Assembly (NCBI GenBank): GCA_003194525.1
Contig: NBIV01000072.1
Coordinates: 124,001 to 188,000, forward strand
Length of the DNA stretch: 64,000 nucleotides
Source: Gracilariopsis chorda
Taxonomy: Eukaryota; Rhodophyta; Florideophyceae; Gracilariales; Gracilariaceae
Direction: 5' to 3'
The stretch's first letter is position 1, and the number at the start of each line of letters is the position of its first letter. Made by a program: the position numbers and the translations under genes. Of the stretch, positions 1 through 11,123 are shown one piece after another. The notes under the pieces were generated by a model. It was not told where the DNA came from. It saw nothing but the letters and a program-made list of their open reading frames with translations, and searched no databases.

Positions 1-24
1 GGGTATTGGAGTTGACTGGAAATC

Positions 25-3000
25 ATGCCAACTGCGACAAGACAAGCAGGGTCTGGTGCGCGAACGCGCGATGACAACGCTACCGTCAAGCAGACCATCG
101 TTGAGACAGTCGAGGCACCTCGGCTAGAAGACATCGCGACCGCGAACTTCGTCCAGTTCAAGGAAGCGAGGGAGATCTATGAGCGTCGTGTCGCCGAGAA
201 GAACGAAGAGCAATCTGTTCAGATTCCGCTCACAAGCTACCGCAACTCGATCGACAAGTCAATCTTGGAGCTGCTGGTGTTAGCCAACTGGGTGTCGGCC
301 GACACAGTGGAGGATATCACCGAGGAGGACCTGCGGCAGTGCGTCGAAGAGCGCGCACGCGTGGATCCCGCCGACTACGATCTGGCCCGTATCGAGAGAG
401 AGCTGCAAGATGTGAAGCTGGCGAACGCCGACAAGACCGCTAACCTCCAGCGGCAGGTGTGGCGCCTTTGCTTACAGTACAATGAGAAGCTCCGTCACTG
501 TGGCTACGACGATTTTGTCAAGCGGCAACCGAAGTTGGCCGTTCGGCATATCATGAAACGCATCACTCATGCCGATCTGCGGACCCGCATGATGCTAACG
601 CTCCGACTGCGCAAGGACGAGTTGGAGAAGGACTTCGGCAAGTTCATGCGAGAACTCGCGGAGGAAGCCAAGGTCATCGATCGACACGAGTCGGCCAAGG
701 GCTACAGGGCTGAGCAGTCCGACTCCGATCGAGATGATGTGTACGGTGGGGGGTCTGGCAGTGCCAGCACCCACCGCAAGAAGCGCCGGGGGCGGAATCG
801 CACGCCCGGGCGCGAAAAAGAGGACAAATCGAGATCAGGACAGAGTGACGGTGAGAAAGCGGCTACCGGTGGGTCCCAGCAGGGCAGCCGGAAGCGCCCG
901 GCAGAACTGCCGTTGTGTCTGCTGCCGCGCTGTGGTAAGCGGCACTACATCCGTAACTGCAACCTGGCCTCGGATGAAGAGAAGACGAAGTATCTCGCAG
1001 AGTACTTCGACAAGCGCCGCAAGAGTGAAGGTGGGAGTTCGTCGGGTAAGAAGATCGGTGCGATCTCGGGCGCCGATGACCGGGACGACAATTCATCGCT
1101 GTTCAGCGCTTCGTTTTGCAACGGCGCTGTGGAGAGCACCTTGCTCGCCGATCAAGGCTCGGACACGAACGTGATCTCATCTGCCTTGCTCAAGGCTATC
1201 ATGAAGGCGGATCCGAATGTAAGGGTTGAGAAGCTCAAGGAAGTCATGCTGTTTGGCAACGCGGCGACGTCCGTCCCCCCGATTCGCTGTAGTCGATCGA
1301 CACAATCGGATATCGAGTTGAGGATAAGGCATGGAGAGAAGCTCCTGCTGCGTCGGGTGCGTTGGCTAGTCAGTGATGATGAGCTGGCTCATGCTTACAT
1401 CGGCCGACATTTGTTGGCTGCTTTGGGGTTGGACAACCGTGTCATGCTGGCAGCTGCCCGTGACCGCCTGGGTGGTAGCGTCGATGTACCTGGCCTGTTG
1501 CAGGCCAGGGGACAGAACGACGACCCCAGTGCGGGTGGTGCCACCTCAATAGGGAGCATGCTCCGCGAACGAGGGTTCGATTGGGGCAGTGCTTTTCATC
1601 GAGAGGGCGGAGAAGGAGGAGGCGACCGCCTGGAAGATAGCGACGTGTACGTCGATCTCGGCGATGATCCCCCTGAGGCTCTCGACGCAGCGCTCGACAA
1701 GATGCTCGAACGAGCGCAATCAAATGGCCTGAGCCCCACAGGAGTGGGGAGGCTCTCCACGATGATGAAGGAGTACCGTTCGGTTTTTCGGCTCCGGCTG
1801 GGAAAATCCCCACCAGCTGACGTCGAGCCGATGAGGGTACGCCTGGAACCAGGCAAGCGGTCGGTTAGAGTGAAGGCACGACGCTACTCGCCGGACCAGC
1901 GCCTGTTCTTGGACAAGTACGTGGACGCGCTGCGAGAGATGGGCTTCGTGGAAGACATGCCCTCAGCTGCGTGGCAAGCGGCACCGCTGCTGGTCCCCAA
2001 GCATGGGTCGAAAGCGCGGTACCGCATGGCTGTTGACTTGCGGCCGGTGAACGCCGCAACAATCAAGGAGGCGTGGCCTATGCCTCACCTGGACTCGGAG
2101 GTCTCCGACTTTGCTGGAAGCACATGTTTCGCAAGTTTGGACTTCGTATCGGGCTATTGGCAGTTGCCTTTGCACCCCGATTCGTACTCGGCATGTGGCA
2201 TCGTCACACCGCGTGGAGTCGTGGTGTCGAAGAGGGTGTTGCCAGGACTGGCCAATGCGACGTCGTACTTTCAGAGTTCAGTGGAGCCACTGTTCGCTTC
2301 GTTGCGTGATTCGGTCAAGGCGTGGTTGGACGACTTCAGTATTCATGCGAAAGACGAGTCAACGTTGCTGAGCAAGCTCCAGGAGTTTTTGGCAATCTGC
2401 AGGGAGCGGAACCTCTTCCTTCACGCTCGGAAGTGCAAGCTGTTCGAGCGTGAGCTCAAGTGGTGCGGTCGCATCGTATCAAAGGATGGATATCGAATGG
2501 ACCCGGCGCGTCTCGACGGTCTCAAAGACATGGACGCACCGCAAACCGCGGAAGAATTGGCGCAGTTTATTTATTGTTGCCGGTGGATGGCTAATGCTAT
2601 CCCTAACTTTGCCGCTCGCATAGCCCCCCTCGTGGAAGTTTTGGAACGAGCGTACGCTCAATCGGGTCGCCGAACGAATAGATCTATTCGCCGTATCTCT
2701 CTGCGAAGCCTTTCTTGGGGCCCTACACACGACCAAGCGTTTGCAGATATGCAAGAAAGCCTCCGCAATGCTGTTACTCTCTCACATCCGGACCCGGAGA
2801 AAGTGCTTTGCGTCTTTACAGATGCTTCTGAAATGTACTGGTCTGGCGTGGTCACGCAAACGGATGCTGTGCAGCTCCGACTGCCCTTCGAGGAGCAACG
2901 GCACGAGCCCCTCGGATTTCTGGGTTCCTCGTTCAAGGGAGCTGAGATAGGTTGGACAACCTTCGAGAAGGAGGGATTTGCCATTTTCCAGACGTTAGAG

Positions 3001-4836
3001 AAGATGGATTATTTGTTCCAGAGTCATGTGCGTACGCACGTGTTCACGGACCATCGCAATTTGCTGTTTGTCTTTGCGCCGTTGGCGCTGGAACCAGCTC
3101 TTGGTCGCCACGTGGTATCGAAAGTGCAACGGTGGGCACTGTTCTTGTCCCGCTTTGCTTACGTGATCGAGCATATCGATGGGAAGGACAACGTCTGCGC
3201 AGACATGCTCACGCGGTGGACGCGCGGGTATCGCAGAGATAGGAGCGAACGCTCCGCCGTCAGCAGTATGCTGTTGCAAGACTCGGAGCAGCTCATCCCA
3301 TCTCCGGATGATTTCGTCTGGCCAGACATGGACTCGATCAAGAAATCGCAAGAAGCCGCAACTCGGCCGGACGGCCTGAAGCTCGATGAGCAAGAAGGAG
3401 TCTGGAAGAAGCGCGGTCGCGTTTGGGTGCCGCAGGAGGACAAGGAGCTACAGCTCAAGATCCTCGTGGTCTCCCACTGCGGGACCTTAGGTCATCGCGG
3501 GCGCGACGCTACGAGGAGTGTGCTGGCTGAGGAATGGTGGTGGCCGACGATGGGTGCTGACGTCGAGACCCTCGTTCGAGGCTGCCTCCATTGCATCGTC
3601 ACCCGTAGTGGCGATTTGATTCCCCGTCCGCTCGGATCGGCTCTCCATGGGTCGAGGCCGAATGAAGTTGTGCACATGGACTATCTGTTCATGGGGCCCG
3701 GACGGGATGACAAGAAGTACTTGCTGCTCATTCGAGACGACCTTTCGTCGTTTGTGTGGCTCTGGCCTACAACAGCTTGTACAAGCGAGGCTGCAGCCGA
3801 CGCCCTGGGTACATGGTTCGGGACGTTTGGAAGTATGACTTGGCTCGTCAGCGATCAGGGTTCTCATTTCAAGAACCAGCTGATTGCCGAGTTGACGGCC
3901 GAAGTGCGTGTGCACCATCACTTTACCACGGCCTACTCGCCCTGGGCCAACGGTACCGTTGAAAGGGTGTGCAGCGAAGTGCTTCGTGCGTGCAAAGCCT
4001 TGTTGAGTGAATGGAAGTTGGCGCCCCAGGACTGGCCGGCGGTAACGGAGTGCGTGCAGAGTGTGCTCAATCACGCTCCGCTCAAGCGGCTCGGGTTACG
4101 CGACCCGGAGAACTCCGAAGTCTATCGAACACCCCTGGAGGTCTTCACGGGCCATCTCCCCGTTCGCCCGCTTCTTCGTGCGCTGCCGGTCCCGGCATAC
4201 AGCAGTGCTCGGACGGAGGACGAAGTGCGGGCCAGGCAACTTGTGGACATCGGAAAGTTGCAAGGTGCCCTGTGCGATGTTCATCGCGACGTGGAAGGAC
4301 TGACGTCGGCTTCGCGTGCGCGGAAGGTACAGAAGCACAACCGCCGGACGAACATCAAGGAGGCCGACTTTAGCGTCGGGGACTTCGTGCTCGTCCGAAC
4401 GGTGACAAAGGGTGGGCACAAGTTGCAGTTCACCTGGAGGGGTCCTCGCAGAGTTACAGCAGTAAGATCTGACTGGGTGTATGAGGTACAGGACCTGGTC
4501 AAAGACAAGCGTGAAGTTGTGCACGCTAGACGCCTCCACTCCTATCGTGCAGATATGGATGGTAGGGTGTTCACCCCAAAGCTGCTGGAGGCTGCTCGAG
4601 CTTCGGAGACGAAGTACGAGACAGCTGAACAGCTTCGTGGCATTCGTGAGAAAGATCGTCAGCTGGAAGTGCTCGTGGAGTGGGCAGGTCTGCCCGATGA
4701 GATAGACTTTACTTGGGAACCGTTGGGTCAAGTGTTTGAGGACTTGCCAGGATTGCTGGAAGACTACCTCCACACCGCTGGACAGCGGGGTCTCAAGCGT
4801 CGTGCTCTTCGTGAGTGCTCGCTGGGATCTGAATGA
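25..4836 (+). CDS. Gypsy A gag-pol polyprotein with C-terminal chromodomain (1603 aa)
   Basis: One ORF encodes the whole element. Residues 1 to about 340 are gag-like, with a charged Ser/Gly/Arg-rich stretch and a zinc-knuckle-like CX4CX3HX4C near residue 298. The aspartic protease core ADQGSD lies near 375. RT carries YRMAVDLRPVN near 666 and the catalytic WLDD near 768. RNase H begins with CVFTDASEMYW near 928 and has FTDHRN near 1008. Integrase has a zinc-binding H-H-C-C region from about 1150, then the first D in VHMDYL (about 1217), the second in VSDQGSHFKN (about 1275), and the E in WANGTVERV (about 1308). A chromodomain occupies about 1531-1585 (VLVEWAGL, FTWEPL). The ATG at 25 is used because it is the first in frame and sits just inside the visible leader. 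Gag and pol are fused in one frame, so no frameshift is needed. Confidence 0.93.
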   Translation: MPTATRQAGSGARTRDDNATVKQTIVETVEAPRLEDIATANFVQFKEAREIYERRVAEKNEEQSVQIPLTSYRNSIDKSILELLVLANWVSADTVEDITEEDLRQCVEERARVDPADYDLARIERELQDVKLANADKTANLQRQVWRLCLQYNEKLRHCGYDDFVKRQPKLAVRHIMKRITHADLRTRMMLTLRLRKDELEKDFGKFMRELAEEAKVIDRHESAKGYRAEQSDSDRDDVYGGGSGSASTHRKKRRGRNRTPGREKEDKSRSGQSDGEKAATGGSQQGSRKRPAELPLCLLPRCGKRHYIRNCNLASDEEKTKYLAEYFDKRRKSEGGSSSGKKIGAISGADDRDDNSSLFSASFCNGAVESTLLADQGSDTNVISSALLKAIMKADPNVRVEKLKEVMLFGNAATSVPPIRCSRSTQSDIELRIRHGEKLLLRRVRWLVSDDELAHAYIGRHLLAALGLDNRVMLAAARDRLGGSVDVPGLLQARGQNDDPSAGGATSIGSMLRERGFDWGSAFHREGGEGGGDRLEDSDVYVDLGDDPPEALDAALDKMLERAQSNGLSPTGVGRLSTMMKEYRSVFRLRLGKSPPADVEPMRVRLEPGKRSVRVKARRYSPDQRLFLDKYVDALREMGFVEDMPSAAWQAAPLLVPKHGSKARYRMAVDLRPVNAATIKEAWPMPHLDSEVSDFAGSTCFASLDFVSGYWQLPLHPDSYSACGIVTPRGVVVSKRVLPGLANATSYFQSSVEPLFASLRDSVKAWLDDFSIHAKDESTLLSKLQEFLAICRERNLFLHARKCKLFERELKWCGRIVSKDGYRMDPARLDGLKDMDAPQTAEELAQFIYCCRWMANAIPNFAARIAPLVEVLERAYAQSGRRTNRSIRRISLRSLSWGPTHDQAFADMQESLRNAVTLSHPDPEKVLCVFTDASEMYWSGVVTQTDAVQLRLPFEEQRHEPLGFLGSSFKGAEIGWTTFEKEGFAIFQTLEKMDYLFQSHVRTHVFTDHRNLLFVFAPLALEPALGRHVVSKVQRWALFLSRFAYVIEHIDGKDNVCADMLTRWTRGYRRDRSERSAVSSMLLQDSEQLIPSPDDFVWPDMDSIKKSQEAATRPDGLKLDEQEGVWKKRGRVWVPQEDKELQLKILVVSHCGTLGHRGRDATRSVLAEEWWWPTMGADVETLVRGCLHCIVTRSGDLIPRPLGSALHGSRPNEVVHMDYLFMGPGRDDKKYLLLIRDDLSSFVWLWPTTACTSEAAADALGTWFGTFGSMTWLVSDQGSHFKNQLIAELTAEVRVHHHFTTAYSPWANGTVERVCSEVLRACKALLSEWKLAPQDWPAVTECVQSVLNHAPLKRLGLRDPENSEVYRTPLEVFTGHLPVRPLLRALPVPAYSSARTEDEVRARQLVDIGKLQGALCDVHRDVEGLTSASRARKVQKHNRRTNIKEADFSVGDFVLVRTVTKGGHKLQFTWRGPRRVTAVRSDWVYEVQDLVKDKREVVHARRLHSYRADMDGRVFTPKLLEAARASETKYETAEQLRGIREKDRQLEVLVEWAGLPDEIDFTWEPLGQVFEDLPGLLEDYLHTAGQRGLKRRALRECSLGSE

Positions 4837-4874
4837 TGCCTTAACGCGCGCGGGGCGGCCAAGGCATGGGGCCC

Positions 4875-5230
4875 TGTGACGCTGAGTAGTTCTACTCGCC
4901 TGCGTCCGTCGCTGTGGTCTGTCGAGGGAGCTTGGCAGACACGGGACGACGAGAGCGGGATGGCGCGGTAGGTTTCTCCGGTAGTGGAAGCCCGCCCATC
5001 TGTAAGCCGTTCGGCCAACTTGGACCAATGGCGTCCAGTGATTGGAGGACATGGTACCGCCGGGCGGCCGGCGGCGGTAGTGAGTAGGTCTAATAAAGGT
5101 GAGCCCGGTCAGGCCAGAGAGGGAACAACAGAACTGACCTCAAGTCCCCGCGGCCGGTGCAGCACCAACTCTGTGTTTGCCTGCCCCTTGGTCGTTCGAC
5201 CTGATTCCCTTTCAGCCCCGCAACGTCACA
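4875..5230 (+). repeat. 3' LTR of Gypsy A
   Basis: The LTR is placed by its ends: it starts TGTGACG and finishes CGTCACA, a perfect 7-bp inverted terminal repeat beginning TG and ending CA. It is preceded by a purine-rich tract (AAGGCATGGGGCCC, 4861-4874), the expected plus-strand primer site. AATAAA near 5092 can serve as polyadenylation signal. No partner LTR is in the window, so the 356-bp boundaries rest on structure alone. The five bases after it are ACAGG. Confidence 0.6.
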
Positions 5231-5298
5231 ACAGGCAGCGCGGCGAGCGCCGGATTGTGTGGAGTGGCGTCCGCAGTGCGGCCATGCCAGGAGGGGGC

Positions 5299-5605
5299 TA
5301 TTGTGTGGTGGTGTGTGTGAGCGGCAGGGGGTTCCGTAGCATGCAATACATAGTGGTTGCGCACAAGCGCGCGGCAGATCAGATATCCAGATTGGTAAGT
5401 ACCGTGGAGCTAAAGCCAAAGCGGCCGTTGACTTTGTCGGGTGGGGGGCGCAATTGGGCACTGACGGGCGCAGAGCCCTGATAAATGGGCCGTTGGCTGT
5501 AATAGTGGTGTGCAAGGGCATAGTCGAAGCAAACCGGGGGAGTCCCAGTAAAGGTGAGATCGTATCTCATATAGAATCACATCACATTCTTTCCACTTAC
5601 GTTAC
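5299..5605 (+). repeat. possible older LTR related to Gypsy A
   Basis: A purine-rich tract (AGGAGGGGGCTAT) precedes TGTGTGG near 5300. Further on, AGTAAAGGTGAG near 5548 and ACGTTACAAC near 5600 resemble the AATAAAGGTGAG and ACGTCACAAC of the neighbouring A LTR. The similarity is patchy and seen only by eye; the limits are guesses. Confidence 0.25.
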
Positions 5606-6620
5606 AACGGGATGGGCCCTTGTACAGTGCATGAGAGCATAAAGAAAAGATGTAGCAGGGTCATACAGTGAGATTTGACAACTTTAGCCACGCAACGTGT
5701 ACTGTATATTTCGTTAAACGTGCCACGTGGGTTAGAGTGGTTAACTAGGGAGAGTACTAGTTTAATTCATTATATTAGGTAGCTAGTGACACTCCGCTAC
5801 GTTAGCGTAACGCCATACCATCCATACAACCTGCAGCGTATGCTATGTAGCACAGTACACCGGTTGAGTATCAGTAACCTTTATGGTGAGTGCAATGCTC
5901 ACTCAACAAGCATGGTATCTAACGGTAACCACATATTGGCTAAGCGTGATATCATTTGGATTCTATAATCAAACGTCTAGCTTAGACAAAACTATTCAGG
6001 CTCTACTAGCCCAAGTGCAACGTACGGCCAACACGACCATTTTGTTCCGGTCAGCTTACCTTTCTCTCTTGCAGCCCTCACAAATTGGTGCTGCTATTCT
6101 CAATCGGGTACCAACCTTTACCTTTCAGGATGAGCCCCCGCCGAGCTCTTACTAAATTTTATCCAACATGGACTACCCGGTAGGTACCTAACATTAAATT
6201 GGTTGTACCACAAGCAACAACTTAAATCTAAAGCCACAGCCATATTAAAAATGCAGATCGTATCGATTAATCCCATTCTATTCTGTTCTGATTTGCAGAA
6301 AGAATAGAACTTCATAGGATTAGCAACCTTGAGTAAACTTTTGACCAAAACAATACCAAAAAGGCCTGGTCAAGAGAACACCAAGCAATAGTTCATCTCA
6401 ACACCACCACACACTTGAAAGCCTTTGAAAGACAAAACATGTTAACCGAGTTGTGAGTTTAGTTGTCCTAGTAATCCATATTAATCAGTACACAGTTCTT
6501 CTTACTTCTAATCAACTTACTAACTTAGAGATTTTTAATTAGCAAGACGTTAGAAGTTATCATCTAGTATTGAATCCTATTCAATTTTGATATACAAAAA
6601 TTCACTTATTAAGAAAAACA
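5606..6620. other. AT-rich spacer with no recognisable gene
   Basis: About 1 kb of moderately AT-rich sequence. Only short, unconvincing ORFs are present (for example 5883-6155) and none shows a motif I recognise. No RNA gene was seen. Confidence 0.5.
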
Positions 6621-6780
6621 TAATGTATACTGTAGTGGAAATATGTATATAAGGACCCTGCCGCAGTTGCAGGCACCCCACCTCTGTTGTTCTTTCATCA
6701 GCCTACATCGAAGAACAGCGCCTTCGTGCCTCCCTGATTATTGTAAAACAATAAACACTGATTTACATTTATCTTTCAGT
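6621..6780 (+). promoter_or_regulatory. LTR-like promoter and polyadenylation module
   Basis: A TATA-like TATATAAGG near 6645 is followed about 100 bp later by CAATAAACAC near 6750. The block starts TGTATACTG and ends CATTTATCTTTCA, just before CAGTATGC. Such TATA-to-AATAAA spacing is typical of the R region of an LTR. It may be a short solo LTR, or part of the 5' LTR of the old Gypsy D element that follows. No second copy was found in the window. Confidence 0.3.
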
Positions 6781-6887
6781 ATGCTTTTTTCATAATTAAG
6801 CAATTTGGTTTATTACAAAACAACGTCAAAGAAATCAACAAATATAGTGCAAGCATACCAACATTTGGATTTACAGTGCTATTGGAG

Positions 6888-7051
6888 CTGCGCTACGTGG
6901 CCCCTTTTTATTGGTGTCCATGGCACGCTAGTTCTTTCTAAGTTTCTAGTTCGCTCTCTGGCAGTCTCGCTGGACGTCTGGACTCACTAAAAGCCGGCCC
7001 CTCGCCCTACTACGCCCAAAAGCGGTAAAAACCAGCCGCTGTTGCTTTTAT
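6888..7051 (+). repeat. left member of a diverged direct repeat (candidate 5' LTR end of Gypsy D)
   Basis: The stretch from TACGTGGCC through CATGGCACGC to GCCAGCCGCTGTTG is shared, with many differences, with 24592-24753. The pair brackets the two halves of Gypsy D and the nested B1, so it may be what is left of D's LTRs. The left copy lies directly before gag-like sequence, as a 5' LTR end should. The outer LTR limits could not be found. Confidence 0.4.
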
Positions 7052-7084
7052 GGTACTTTTGAGCAGGAACCTTTCAGAACGATG

Positions 7085-9873
7085 TCATTGTTTTCAGCAA
7101 TTGTGTGTAGTGGTAAAATTAACTCAGATCTAGCCAAGTTCTTCTTCTTCTTTGACAACTTTGTAGCCAAAATTACTGATGACTCGGAAAAGCATCGCAG
7201 CTCTTGTGCTGTTTTTTACAAGAGAATCATTTGACTTTTACTACGAGAAATACGTATACGAGGGAAAGGTTATCGAAAAAGAGTATTATTACGCTTCCAG
7301 TAAGCATGTCATGGAAGGCAGTTCTCCGAAGCCGTCAATCAGGAGAATTAAATTCGAAGAGCAATTTCTTGCAAGTCCCGTCCGTGGCCAGTTCTTTGAC
7401 AGACATGAATGTCGCTTTTAAGAGGTCAAATGTCAATGAGGCCAAGTTTAGACTGCTGAGAAATGCAGTTGTGGAACATATGGACCAGGCGCAGTATGTG
7501 TTTCTGAAAGTTGGAACCGACTATGAGTCGCTCAAGCGTACGATTGGAAACTATATTTCATGCTGAGAAACTCTCAGTCAAGCCTATAAGCCTTTATGGG
7601 AAGAGGAAAGGAGATGGTAAGTGACATCACGCTAGATTGACTCTCCTTCGTTCTTAGCAAACCGTGGAGTCACTACAAAACCAGGTACAAGTAGAAGGGA
7701 GAGAATCCATGTTAGATCTCTAGTATGATTCACGCATTCCTGGTATAGAAGGATCCAAGAATGCTAGTTAGAATTGCACCTCATACTCAGAAATATACCC
7801 AGCGCCTTCTAGTTTGGGACTTGATGAGGATAAGGAGGTTGTTGCACGTTTTTTGTACATATATTCTGATGCTTTGTGTGTCAATGATTCCGAGAAAGTA
7901 ATTAAATTGCAACCGCCTCAAATTCCTTGAGTTTTTGGATTTCTCTGGACATCAAGTGTCAAAATGGATGTATATGTAATAATCTATTGATGGACGTTTA
8001 GTATCACGTTGGATAGTACGCGTGATGTCTTACCTGCGGAATCATTCAGTCGTGTGCACGCCCATCGAACGCGCATCTACGTACTTCTCTGGGTAAGGAG
8101 GAATTATGAGAGTGATGGGGAAGAACCCATCCCCCAGATCTTAGAAGAAGATGAAGAAAGTGATTTTGAGGGAGAGAAGCTACGGATGCTGAAGCTGATC
8201 AAAAAAGAAGAATACCTAAAATTGACATCACTTGCGACAAAGACCAATCGTCTCTTGAGAAGGGCACAAATGCAGCTCTCCGCAACACTCATAGACTCGA
8301 AAGCCGTTGCTTTGTCCTTGGAAAACCGTAGACCTGCTCATGTCCCAGTGCGGCATTCTTCCGAACTAAAGGAACCAGAGCCTTTAACGATTTTGGAAAG
8401 ACATCTTCCACCACGACATAATGATTTGACAAAAGAAAAAATTGATAAAATGCTTCGTGCAGGAATCAGCACACCAGCAAACTCTGCCTGGTATTTCCAC
8501 ATTGTAATAGCAACAGATAAATATGGAAGCTCGCAATTTTTCGTGGAATACCGTGCATTGAATGCCAAAATGAAGTCCAATCGTTGGCCATCATCACGCA
8601 TACAGGACTTGTTTGATGACCTTCGTTGATCTTCACTACTCACAACTCTAGATTCGTTTCCAGAATATTTGCAAATGAAGATGGCAGAGAAGTGCGAAGA
8701 GAGGACCACTTCTATCTGCAAATTTGGTACATTCAAGTTTTGAGTCATGCCATTTGGATTGATGAATGCCCCTTCCACATTTCAAAGAATGATTGACGTC
8801 CTACTGGAAGACCTATCCTTCGTTCGTGTCCATTTGGATGAATCTTTCATGTACTCCGACGATATAGAGCATCATCTGATTCGTTGCAAGAAAGTAATTA
8901 GCAGAATTGTTTCGCATGGGTTGAAGATTAAACTGGCTGATTGTAGTTTTGTGCAGCCTCTGTTGAAGCTCTCAGGATACATCATCGATAAGATGGCAGT
9001 TGCGATGGACAGAGAACATTAGAGCTATACTGGAAGCCCCACGTCTAACCTCCAAGATAGAGCTAAGGAGCTTTATAAGACTGGGCAGTTACTATGGACG
9101 GTTCATAAATAGATTTGCTGAAGCATCAGCAGCTTTGCATGAGACGACTTCACCAAAAAAGGTACTCTGGACGCCAGAAATGGAAGACCCTTTCCTGACT
9201 ATCAACTAAACATTTGTAAAATACCCTTTTCTGGTACTTACAGACTTTGATGAGGGTTTTGTAGGTGAAACTGATGCAACCAGTGTTTGTTGCGGGGCAG
9301 TCCTTTCTCAAAAGATGGAAAGCAAACTACATACTACACAGTTTACTAGCCGTACGATGACAACCGCTGAGAGATGTTGTTCGGACTGTGAACGCGAAGC
9401 ATTAGCAGTCATCGTTGCACTTAAAAAGATTCGTGTTTACCTGCGGTACTCTCTTCCATTCACACTCATCACGGATCGTTAGTTCCTGCAGTATTCGTTT
9501 AGATAGCGGCATATCCATGAAATGCTTGCAAGACGGATGAATTTTCTTTCGGAATATGAGTTGGACATAAAGTAAAGGCCGGGGACAAGTAAACTTGTTG
9601 CAGACTACTTGGCGCATATAGAATTATTTGCAGAACAAGTAACGGATAAGCCTTTACTAGAAGTTTAATTGGAAGGGCAGCAGTTCGAAGACTTAGAACA
9701 GTTTCTTAATGATATAGGGAAATATATTTTGAGATTGATATTGAGGATTAAGGATCCCCGAACCTGGCAAGGCTAAGCTGAATGCTAATAAATATATCTT
9801 TTGGAATGAAAGACTCTTCATAAGCATCAAGAAAGAGCATTTAGTGATACCAGTGGTGGGAAATTGACTGCAG
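7085..9873 (+). mobile_element. Gypsy D fossil, left half (gag-like, RT, RNase H, start of integrase)
   Basis: Old Ty3/Gypsy remnant on the plus strand, broken in many places (more than ten over both halves). From 7085 to 7566 there is gag-like, charged sequence with aromatic-rich segments. From about 8100 the pol reading appears: an RT amino-terminal region (ILERHLPPRHND, FFVEYRALNAKM, 8380-8570), RT with MPFGLMNAPSTFQRM near 8750, an RNase H stretch from about 9230 (ETDATSVCCGAVLSQK), and the start of integrase near 9780-9870. It ends at the B1 target duplication. The other half resumes at 21587. Confidence 0.75.
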
Positions 9874-9878
9874 ATTTT

Positions 9879-10815
9879 TGTAGTGCAACGCGAAATGCGT
9901 GGAAATCACGATGATGCTACTCATAGGAGTGGGACATGATTACCGTGACGGTTCTACCATATATGAGTTGGAACCGTACGAGATGATGCCAATGGGATGG
10001 TTTACTGTGTAAAGCTTCACCTAGGAAGGTAGGAATCTATAATGGATTGCAGGATGAGTCGACGCATGTGCACGTGCGCGACAGCACCATGCTTTAGTGT
10101 TATGTTTTACTTGGGTTGACTGCTAAGGATGCCTGAAACTGGCCTGGCCACGTGTGTGGACCTGAAAAGCTGTGCACTATTGTAGATAACTGTCATAATT
10201 TATTATGGTAGTGTACCTACTTAGCTGAGCGCGACTTCGTGGTCGCGGGCACTAAGTAAAGTTAACCCGAGACTTCGGACATTCATATATGTTCTGTTTG
10301 GCCTGAGATATCCAGCTCAGGATTGTGACGTCGTTGCGCCGTGTACTACTCCTAGCAACGGGTCAGTGCATTCGGTTCGCTCAATTCAACCGCTCGGTAA
10401 ACATACAGGTACTCTGTGTTATAATTGTCGTGTGATATTTACATACCGTGGGCTACCCGTATCGCCCCTGTATTGGGTAATTTGTCCGCTACATCCTGTG
10501 CATGTGCACCCTCTGTCGGGTCTGTTTCTGCTTTCCGCACGACCAGCCGGGTGGTTTTTTCCCGTCCTTGGAAGGCACCCTTCACCGGGTATATTCTAAA
10601 CTGCCGCATCGCGTGGCATACCTGTTTCTGGTTTTACCGTCTTACTGCGTCCTTCTCACCTTTCTTTATGTACCTCTGTGATCAATCCGAAGTACCTACG
10701 GAGTTACGCCCGTATCACAGGTATACAGTGGGCTTTGTCACTGGACCTGCCTCCACAGGGAGCAAGGCCCCGGACACCTTGAGTTTGATACCCATCTTTC
10801 GGTTTTTGCACTACA
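9879..10815 (+). repeat. 5' LTR of B1
   Basis: Begins TGTAGTGCAACGC and ends TTTTGCACTACA, so the outer ten bases form an inverted repeat around the usual TG...CA. It aligns end to end with 20646-21581. The following bases (TGGTCTCCCGACC, starting two bases after the LTR) sit where a tRNA primer-binding site belongs; I could not assign the tRNA. Confidence 0.92.
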
Positions 10816-11123
10816 AGTGGTCTCCCGACCTAGAACGTTTGAACCGTGCGTGGTTACTTCAACGGAATAACCATAATTGGTTGACGTCGAAGAAGGAAGA
10901 CTCACGTGGAAGTCGAAGAACTGGTGATCAGTTGGACCATCGTGTAGTGTTCGAGTGGTCTCGGTGAAGTTTCGTTTTGTGTTTTGTGCTCCGTTCTTTG
11001 GATATCTTGTAATTGCGCTCTTCAGTACTCTGAGTGGATTGGCTCACCAATTGAGAAATGCGAACACCCTCTAAAGGTTCTTCTGCAGGATCGTCAGGGT
11101 TTTTTTAGTCTGCTTCACCGTGT

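Larger units (their letters stand above)
1..5230 (+). mobile_element. Ty3/Gypsy element A, right part; looks whole where visible
   Basis: LTR retrotransposon on the plus strand whose 5' LTR lies left of the window. The window opens a few bases before the polyprotein start. Parts in order are the gag-pol ORF (25-4836), a purine-rich tract ending at 4874, and the 3' LTR (4875-5230). Domain order gag, protease, RT, RNase H, integrase, chromodomain is that of Ty3/Gypsy. The single uninterrupted 1603-codon ORF suggests a young insertion. LTR identity, the usual age gauge, cannot be measured because the 5' LTR is absent. The RT style (WLDD box followed by a WCGR-type tether motif) reminds me of Gypsy elements of oomycetes and other protists; this is from memory, not a search. 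Confidence 0.9.

Noticed and set aside
4096-5052. 318-codon minus-strand ORF overlapping the end of Gypsy A pol
   Set aside because: It is the mirror of the well-supported integrase/chromodomain reading, has no domain motif, and crosses the LTR boundary. Unlike the B1/B2 antisense gene, it has no homologue in the window.
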